Source of the DNA: CAKRJP01 sp963589425
Lineage (GTDB): Bacteria > Bacillota > Clostridia > Lachnospirales > Lachnospiraceae
NCBI GenBank assembly: GCA_963589425.1
Contig: CAVAKZ010000001.1
Location: 62,001 to 126,000, forward strand
Direction: 5' to 3'
Length of the DNA: 64,000 nt
Each line of letters opens with the position of its first letter. The first letter of the stretch is position 1. Both the position numbers and the translations under genes were made by a program. Positions 58,997 through 64,000 of this stretch are shown piece by piece. The notes under the pieces are model-generated. The model was not told where the DNA came from and did not search any database. It worked only from the letters and a program-made list of their open reading frames with translations.

Positions 58997-59044
58997 AACT
59001 GTTCCTAGTCATTTGAATATTGGCTATGAACAGTTATTTTTTTC
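58997..59044 (+). terminator. Terminator of the SRP RNA gene
   Basis: A 14-position stem (58997-59010 with 59022-59035, one mismatch and one G-U pair) starting AACTGTTC is followed by ATTTTTTTC on the plus strand. Its right arm covers the end of the convergent tadA gene. Confidence 0.85.
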
Positions 59045-59533
59045 TTCTAATTTTCTCGCCTTCTTGGCCTCTCTCAGTTCCCGAAAGAAGTCTTTCATCA
59101 TCTGGCTGCAGGCCTCTTCCATAAGGCCAGTCTCAAGTTCCACCTGGTGATTAAAGGCATCCATTTGCAGCAAATTTAAAATAGAACCGGCACATCCTGC
59201 CTTGGGATTCATACAGCCAACCACTACCCTTGTCATACGAGACTGAACAATAGCACCGGCACACATCTGACAAGGTTCCAAGGTTACATACATCGTACAT
59301 CCCTCTAATCGCCAGTCGTCCATTTTCTTGCTAGCCTTCTTTATAGCCTGAAGTTCCGCATGGGCCAAGGTATTTTTATCGATGGTCCTTCGATTATAGC
59401 CTCTGGCAATAATACGATCTTCACAAACAATCACGCAACCAATAGGGACCTCCCCGATTGCATAAGCCTTTTTCGCCTGTTTGATGGCTTCCCTCATATA
59501 TTTTTCTTCCTGGGATAACTTGGCAAGTCTCAT
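59024..59533 (-). CDS. tadA: tRNA-specific adenosine deaminase
   Basis: This 169-residue zinc deaminase has catalytic HAELQAI (His58, Glu60) and PCQMCAGAI (Cys88, Cys91). It converts A34 to inosine in tRNA-Arg(ACG). The start MRLAKLSQEEKYMREAI and length are typical. It follows the dGTPase gene by 41 nt, in the same direction. Confidence 0.95.
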   Translation of the reverse strand: MRLAKLSQEEKYMREAIKQAKKAYAIGEVPIGCVIVCEDRIIARGYNRRTIDKNTLAHAELQAIKKASKKMDDWRLEGCTMYVTLEPCQMCAGAIVQSRMTRVVVGCMNPKAGCAGSILNLLQMDAFNHQVELETGLMEEACSQMMKDFFRELREAKKARKLEEKNNCS

Positions 59534-59574
59534 AATTTGCTTCCTATCTCTTATCTATATATTTATCTATATAT

Positions 59575-61083
59575 TTACGACACGCTGGTAATTCCAACAA
59601 TTCCATTTAACTCCTGATACAGACGCTGGGCATAGCTATCCGTCATGCCACACACATAATCTGTTACCAGCAAAATCCGCAAATACAACTTCTCCACCGG
59701 GGACTTTCCTCTTCCATGATAATGGTAGGCCCGCTTGTAATTGTCAGAAATAAACGAAACCATTCTCTCATCTATAGAATTCAACTTTTCTTCCGGATCA
59801 TCATATTTTACAATAGCAATCATAAACTTATTCATCAAATCATTCAACATGGTAGCCTCTGCCACCTCCATGCGATAAATGGGCTCTGAAGTAAACACCT
59901 CTCTATAAGCTAGATCTCCCAAAAGATCCATAAGCTTTTCTGCAAAGGTTCCATAAAAAAGATCCTGCTTATAAGTTCCATTCATGATTTGATTATAGTT
60001 ACTTGTAAACCCATAAGTTGCGCAGTTAATAGCAAAACCCTGCACTCGAACGATCCAGTTCTTCACCGCATAGTCTTCCGGATTAGAAACGTGCCGTTCT
60101 TTTCCACGCATATACAAGTCTTTTAATTTATCTACCGGCATAAATTTTTCAGACATACTATGCCGATAACAGATCTGCAATTCCTCCAGCTCTTCTAAAA
60201 GTTTTCCATAGCTTAGGTATCCTTTCACAAAGGCATCCTCGATGTCTGCAGTCTTATAGGCAATGTCATCTGCCGCCTCCAAAAGAAAAGTCAAGGGATG
60301 TCTGCACCCATTGCTTCCAAGCTCTTTTTGGATATCTGCAAACAATTCCCTGTCTGCATAATAATATCCCATTTTTCTTTTCTTAATGTCTCCCCCATGT
60401 TTTTCAATCTCCGTGGAAGATACCGGATATTTTATAATGGTACCAAGCAGGGCATAGGTTAGATTCATTCCCCGCTCATCCACCAGAAAATGAAGCTTGC
60501 TAATTAAGCGTAAGGCCTGAGCATTTCCCTCAAAATGATAAAAATCATTTAACATTTGAGGCTCTAAAACTTCAGCAATAGGCCTGCCATGATAAGTCAT
60601 CACCGGCAGTTTTTTTTCAAACCACTCCCTAATAATATCTTCCCCAAAATGGCCAAAAGGGGGATTGCCAATATCATGAATCAATCCGGCGCACTGCAAA
60701 ATATTGCAGATATCCTCCTTCATCTGGGGAGTAAAGCCAGGATCCTTTTTGTAAGCCAGAATATTTTCCCCTACATTCTGCCCCAGGGACTTCGCAAAGG
60801 AAGACACTTCCAAAGAGTGGGTCAGACGAGTCCGCACAAAATCACTCTTATCTAGGGGATGCACCTGGGTCTTATCCTGCAGTCTCCTAAAAGAGGCACT
60901 GCCAATTATTCTGTGATAATCCTTCTCAAACTCACTGCGAAGGTCTCCGTTTTTCCCGCTTTTACTCTTTTCACCGCTTCCGCGGCTTCTTTTTGTTGAT
61001 AGCAATTGTTCCCAATTCAATCCTATTTTCTCCAAATTATATTTTTCTATAAAATACAAATATTCAGGCCGAATTTTAATCAT
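59575..61083 (-). CDS. dgt: Deoxyguanosinetriphosphate triphosphohydrolase (dGTPase)
   Basis: This 502-residue HD-domain enzyme has FRRLQDKTQVHPL, the HD metal ligands in TRLTHSLEVSSFA and GLIHDIGNPPFGHFGE, and LEAADDIAYKTADIED. It splits dGTP into deoxyguanosine and triphosphate and so adjusts dNTP pools. The length fits the dGTPase family. The RBS is weak (AGGCTGA). It lies 53 nt after the HTH protein gene. Confidence 0.93.
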   Translation of the reverse strand: MIKIRPEYLYFIEKYNLEKIGLNWEQLLSTKRSRGSGEKSKSGKNGDLRSEFEKDYHRIIGSASFRRLQDKTQVHPLDKSDFVRTRLTHSLEVSSFAKSLGQNVGENILAYKKDPGFTPQMKEDICNILQCAGLIHDIGNPPFGHFGEDIIREWFEKKLPVMTYHGRPIAEVLEPQMLNDFYHFEGNAQALRLISKLHFLVDERGMNLTYALLGTIIKYPVSSTEIEKHGGDIKKRKMGYYYADRELFADIQKELGSNGCRHPLTFLLEAADDIAYKTADIEDAFVKGYLSYGKLLEELEELQICYRHSMSEKFMPVDKLKDLYMRGKERHVSNPEDYAVKNWIVRVQGFAINCATYGFTSNYNQIMNGTYKQDLFYGTFAEKLMDLLGDLAYREVFTSEPIYRMEVAEATMLNDLMNKFMIAIVKYDDPEEKLNSIDERMVSFISDNYKRAYHYHGRGKSPVEKLYLRILLVTDYVCGMTDSYAQRLYQELNGIVGITSVS

Positions 61084-61136
61084 TCAGCCTGAATCTTCTA
61101 ATGTCACTGCCAAAGACTCCTTGGTCCTTCTCTAAT

Positions 61137-62372
61137 TTAATCTAAGTAAATAGGCTCCTCGTAAGCTTTGCCAAGTTCTGCCTTCTTTTGTTCCTGATAG
61201 CCTAAGAAGGCCCACTCTGTCATCTCTTCCCAAGCATGAATTCCTCGGTTATAAACCTGAACATAACCAATCTTCTTTGGATGTACTCTGACACTGTTGG
61301 TCTGGTACTCTCTTCCTGTGTAAGGGTTAATCTCTCCACGCTCCAAATCTTCTTCATCAACAGGAATAGTCTCCACTGCTTCTACTTCTTCTCTGTAGGC
61401 TTCCTCCACCTGAGGATACCAATTATTCTGGGCGCTGGCTTCCTGCACTAGGCTGTTAAGATAGCTTCCGTTATCCTGAAACTGGTCCATTGCTTGCTCC
61501 TGACGAACCATATCATTCTCCGTTGCGTAATAAGTTTCCTCCGGCTCGTATGCCGGTGCAGGCTTTTCTTTCTCTTTTTCTTCCTCTACCTGTACTTCTT
61601 TTGCAGCTTTCTCTTCCTTGCCACGACGACGGAAGTTTGCAAACCATCCTCTCTTCGGTTTCTCTTCTTCCTTCTTCACCTCCGGTTCAACTACTGCAGG
61701 TTCTACCGCTGCTTCAGGCTCAGGCTCTGCTACTGCAGATTCTGCCGCTGCCTCAAACTCTGGCTCTGCTGTTTCAGATTCTGCCACTGCTTCAAACTCC
61801 GGTTCTGCTGCTACAGCTTCTGCCACTGCCTCAAACTCTGGCTCTGCTGCTACAGCTTCCGCCACTGCCTCAAACTCTGGCTCTGCTGTTCCAGGTTCTG
61901 CTACTGCTTCAGGCTCCAGCTCTACTGCTTCAGGCTCTGCAACTGCTTCATATTCCGGCTCTACTGCTACAGCCGCTGCCACAGCTTCTGCGGTCTCTGT
62001 AACTTCTTCCAAGACCTCAGGCTCTGTTTTCTTTACAGCAACTTCTGCCTCAGCCATCGTCTCCTTCACAGCCTTCTTGTCAGCTACTTTCTGGCGTTTT
62101 TTAAGCACCATAGCCTCTTCTTTATTATTATAATTGCTTTCTATGGAATCATCTTCATTAAGAATATTTAATTGAAAAGGGCACTCAAGGATCTCTGCGA
62201 TCATCCGCATATCCTGCTCCTGAAAATTATCCCTTCCCAGTCTCTGGGTCAGGTTCTGTCTGGACATCTTCTTGCCGGTCTTTGATTCTATAATCTCCGC
62301 CAATTCCTTGATGGTCATACCTTTACGACTTAAGACTATTTTGACTTGCTCCCCGAATGTTAAATCTAACAT
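61137..62372 (-). CDS. HTH protein with acidic 13-residue repeats
   Basis: This 411-residue protein has an N-terminal XRE-like helix-turn-helix (MTIKELAEIIESKTGKKMSR, about 19-38). A low-complexity Ala/Glu region follows (about 110-235) containing a 13-residue repeat of type EPEFEAVAEAVAA, then a basic stretch (KRGWFANFRRRGKEEKA) and an ordered C-terminus (about 330-411). There is no membrane segment. It may be a DNA-binding scaffold; the repeat could extend its length without changing its ends. It is first in an operon with the dGTPase and tadA genes, with a strong own promoter. Confidence 0.75.
   Translation of the reverse strand: MLDLTFGEQVKIVLSRKGMTIKELAEIIESKTGKKMSRQNLTQRLGRDNFQEQDMRMIAEILECPFQLNILNEDDSIESNYNNKEEAMVLKKRQKVADKKAVKETMAEAEVAVKKTEPEVLEEVTETAEAVAAAVAVEPEYEAVAEPEAVELEPEAVAEPGTAEPEFEAVAEAVAAEPEFEAVAEAVAAEPEFEAVAESETAEPEFEAAAESAVAEPEPEAAVEPAVVEPEVKKEEEKPKRGWFANFRRRGKEEKAAKEVQVEEEKEKEKPAPAYEPEETYYATENDMVRQEQAMDQFQDNGSYLNSLVQEASAQNNWYPQVEEAYREEVEAVETIPVDEEDLERGEINPYTGREYQTNSVRVHPKKIGYVQVYNRGIHAWEEMTEWAFLGYQEQKKAELGKAYEEPIYLD
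61680..61961. repeat. 39-bp in-frame tandem repeats
   Basis: Five to six diverged copies of a 39-bp unit encode the EPEFEAVAEAVAA-type repeats of the HTH protein; the two middle copies are nearly identical. The period is a multiple of 3 and copies share the coding frame, so copy number can vary without breaking the gene. Confidence 0.85.
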
Positions 62373-62472
62373 AATCTTTCCTCCTTATTAAATTGTAAGT
62401 TTATACTCTAGCAAGGTTATTTATTAGTAAACTTTATGATTTCTTGATAAACCTTAGCTTTTCCCGACTTCT

Positions 62473-62501
62473 ATTCTAGCAAATTCATTTTTTTACGTCA
62501 A
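62473..62501 (-). promoter_or_regulatory. Promoter of the HTH protein/dGTPase/tadA operon
   Basis: On the minus strand TTGACG (62496-62501) and TAGAAT (62473-62478) are 17 nt apart. The motif TTGCTAGARTA overlaps the -10 (62472-62482) and recurs at 62404-62414 in the leader, a possible operator pair for the HTH protein. Confidence 0.65.
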
Positions 62502-62526
62502 CAGTCAACTTTATTGTTTTCACAAC

Positions 62527-62573
62527 AAAAATGACGTTTGCCTGACCTCTTGTCAGACAAACGTCATTTTTTT
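62527..62573. terminator. Bidirectional-type terminator after aroB
   Basis: A 15-position stem (62532-62546 with 62552-62566, one mismatch) starting TGACGTTTG has A-runs on its left and T-runs on its right. On the minus strand it follows the aroB stop codon by 33 nt and ends with TTTTTG. Confidence 0.85.
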
Positions 62574-62598
62574 ATTTCTTATATCTTTTTTACTTTGC

Positions 62599-63660
62599 CT
62601 ATACCATCCGTTCTCCCTCTGAGAAGAAGTCTACCGATGCAGGATATACATAGCTATCTCCAATCTCCCTAAGAAGAATCAGGTTCAAATGATTGTTCAG
62701 ATTCTTCTTGTCCAAGGTAATGGCCTCTGCCAAATCCTTTAAAGGAAGTTTTGCCTCATAGGGCAGTCCGTAAGCCTTAAGAACAGCCAGAATCTCCTCT
62801 CCGGTTCCTTTCTTAGTAAGCCCTTGTTCCTCCGCCATCAAGGTCAGCTGGTACATGCCAATGGCCACCGCTTCCCCATGGCTTTCCTTGGTGTAATTCC
62901 AGTACTGTTCAATGGTATGAGCCAGGGTATGTCCAAAATTTAAAAGCATCCTTTCTCCTGTATCGAACTGGTCTTGCTCCACCACCATTCGCTTAATATC
63001 CACGCATTTTTCAATTACAGATGGAAGTACTTCCTTCAAGCCATCAAAGGAATCATAGGAGGACAGAACATGAAAGAGCTGCCAATCTTTAATACATCCA
63101 TATTTAATAATCTCACCCATTCCATCTGTGATATAGCGGTCCGGAAGAGTATCTAATACTGTAGGGTCAATAAGCACCATCAAAGGCTGTTTAAAGGCTC
63201 CCACTAAATTTTTACCCTCTGGCAGATCTACCGCCACCTTCCCTCCTACCGAAGAATCAACTTGAGCCAAGAGAGATGTAGGAATCTGTATATACTTCAC
63301 TCCCCGAAGATAACTGGCTGACGCAAAGCCTGCCAAATCCCCGATAACTCCACCGCCTAGAGCAATCACCAAATCACTTCTAGACATTTTTGCCTGCAGC
63401 ATAGCAGAATAGATTTTCGGAAGAAAATCAAAGCTCTTGGTGGACTCCCCATGGGGAAGTACCAAGTGATGACATTCATAACTTTCTGACAACTGTTCTT
63501 TTAACTTTTCTCCATAAATGGGATACACAGAATCATCAGAGATTATAAAAATCTCCTTGCCCCCATACACCTCTCCAATATATTTATCCGCTTGATCTAA
63601 CAGATGATTTTCTATATAAATCGGGTAGCTATCCGCCCCTAGTTCTACATATAGTTTCAT
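62599..63660 (-). CDS. aroB: 3-dehydroquinate synthase
   Basis: This 353-residue enzyme makes 3-dehydroquinate from DAHP using NAD+ and a metal, step two of the shikimate pathway. It has ALGGGVIGDLAGFASASYLRG (in part near 97-116), PTSLLAQVDSSVGGKVAVDL, GMGEIIKYG and the metal ligands in LNFGHTLAHTIE and SHGEAVAIGM. I chose the ATG at 63660, with GGAG at 6 nt, over a TTG two codons upstream. It follows the DAHP synthase gene by 24 nt. Confidence 0.96.
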   Translation of the reverse strand: MKLYVELGADSYPIYIENHLLDQADKYIGEVYGGKEIFIISDDSVYPIYGEKLKEQLSESYECHHLVLPHGESTKSFDFLPKIYSAMLQAKMSRSDLVIALGGGVIGDLAGFASASYLRGVKYIQIPTSLLAQVDSSVGGKVAVDLPEGKNLVGAFKQPLMVLIDPTVLDTLPDRYITDGMGEIIKYGCIKDWQLFHVLSSYDSFDGLKEVLPSVIEKCVDIKRMVVEQDQFDTGERMLLNFGHTLAHTIEQYWNYTKESHGEAVAIGMYQLTLMAEEQGLTKKGTGEEILAVLKAYGLPYEAKLPLKDLAEAITLDKKNLNNHLNLILLREIGDSYVYPASVDFFSEGERMV

Positions 63661-63684
63661 ATGCAACTCCTTTGTTTCTAAATC

Positions 63685-64000
63685 CTACAATGATCTTCCA
63701 ACTGCCTCTGCAATCTTTGCCAGCTCTTTTAAAAGTCCATCATATTTTTTTGGTTTCAAAGACTGAGCACCATCACACAAAGCATTCTCCGGATCATTGT
63801 GTACCTCTATCATAAGACCGTCAGCTCCGGCTGCCACAGAAGCCTTGGCCATGCTGTCCACCAGCCACCATTTTCCTCCTGCGTGACTAGGATCCACAAC
63901 AATTGGCAAATGCGTCAATTTGTGAAGCACCGGCACACTCTGAAGATCTAAGGTATTTCTTGTATAGCTCTCAAAGGTACGGATACCTCGCTCACAGAGA
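63685..64000 (-). CDS. aroF: 3-deoxy-7-phosphoheptulonate (DAHP) synthase, C-terminal part
   Basis: This is the last 104 codons of the AroF-type DAHP synthase that shares its fold with KDO8P synthase; the 5' part is beyond the right edge. CERGIRTFESYTRNTLDL, PIVVDPSHAGGKWWLV and GADGLMIEVHNDPENALCDG are diagnostic. The enzyme joins PEP and erythrose 4-phosphate at the start of the shikimate pathway, and aroB follows directly. Confidence 0.93.
   Translation of the reverse strand, partial: LCERGIRTFESYTRNTLDLQSVPVLHKLTHLPIVVDPSHAGGKWWLVDSMAKASVAAGADGLMIEVHNDPENALCDGAQSLKPKKYDGLLKELAKIAEAVGRSL

Noticed and set aside
58644..59012. Upstream extension of the radical SAM gene
   Set aside because: The extension is antisense to the SRP RNA; the ATG at 58643 has a proper RBS and starts with the conserved B12-domain sequence.
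61680..61961. CRISPR-like repeat array
   Set aside because: Repeats are contiguous, in frame and without unique spacers; no cas gene is present.
61490..62171. Long plus-strand open frames opposite the HTH protein gene
   Set aside because: They arise from the Ala/Glu repeat codons read on the other strand; no RBS and low-complexity products.

Overview
The window looks like a chromosomal segment of a low-to-mid GC Gram-positive Clostridium relative, most plausibly a Lachnospiraceae-type anaerobe. The evidence is AGGAGG-type ribosome binding sites almost everywhere, a long Gram-positive SRP RNA with an Alu domain, a VanW-family wall protein, and an F-type ATP synthase whose c subunit carries a Na+-type ion-binding site. 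No integrase, transposase, tRNA attachment site, capsid or terminase gene is visible, so nothing marks the window as a recent mobile element.

Region 1 (1-1016, minus strand) holds the 5' end of murA and a shikimate-kinase-like gene. Region 2 (1056-34833, minus strand, transcribed right to left) is the main interest: about 27 closely packed genes encoding a contractile injection system (CIS), a phage-tail-like machine of the extracellular CIS/Afp/PVC lineage. Sheath, tube, tube paralogue, tail-assembly chaperone, DUF6760 protein, coiled-coil (possible tape-measure) protein, two CIS tube-adaptor paralogues, gpD-like hub, gpV-like spike, DUF4280 PAAR-like tip, gp25, two large J-like baseplate proteins, a gpI-like protein, a DUF4255/Pvc16-like cap and a Pvc15-like AAA+ ATPase can all be read. 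The upstream (promoter-proximal) third encodes proteins that are not standard in CIS loci: a secreted TolC-like coiled-coil protein, a second secreted coiled-coil protein with a copper-amine-oxidase-like C-terminal domain, a membrane MORN-repeat protein, a membrane protein with a degenerate nucleotide-cyclase domain, and a membrane pseudokinase. This suggests an envelope-anchored or envelope-spanning CIS in a single-membrane bacterium.

Regulation is built into the locus. A membrane PP2C/SpoIIE phosphatase lies just upstream (34971-36737), and an RsbW-like kinase and a STAS antagonist lie inside the operon (4645-6056), without a visible sigma factor gene. An FtsE-like ATPase sits between the last two without an FtsX. 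The chaperone gene ends with the slippery heptamer A AAT TTT, with an AAGGAG 14 nt upstream, and the -1 frame continues into the DUF6760 gene. This predicts a G/GT-style programmed frameshift. A 320-nt gap with two hairpins separates the sheath/tube genes from the rest.

Region 3 (36754-43480) holds a divergent plus-strand pair (a histidine-kinase-like ATPase without a phospho-acceptor domain, and a 48-residue membrane protein), a bidirectional terminator, and a 1749-residue Ig-repeat surface protein. Region 4 (43502-52421) is trmL, atpZ, atpI and the atpBEFHAGDC operon, followed by an aldose-epimerase-family gene. Region 5 (52544-58643) is a probable operon: B12-binding radical SAM protein, 33-residue membrane protein, VanW protein, AIR-synthase-like protein, Lrp regulator and aminotransferase. 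Region 6 (58685-64000) holds the SRP RNA (plus strand), tadA, a dGTPase gene, an HTH protein with 13-residue repeats, aroB and the 3' part of a DAHP synthase gene.
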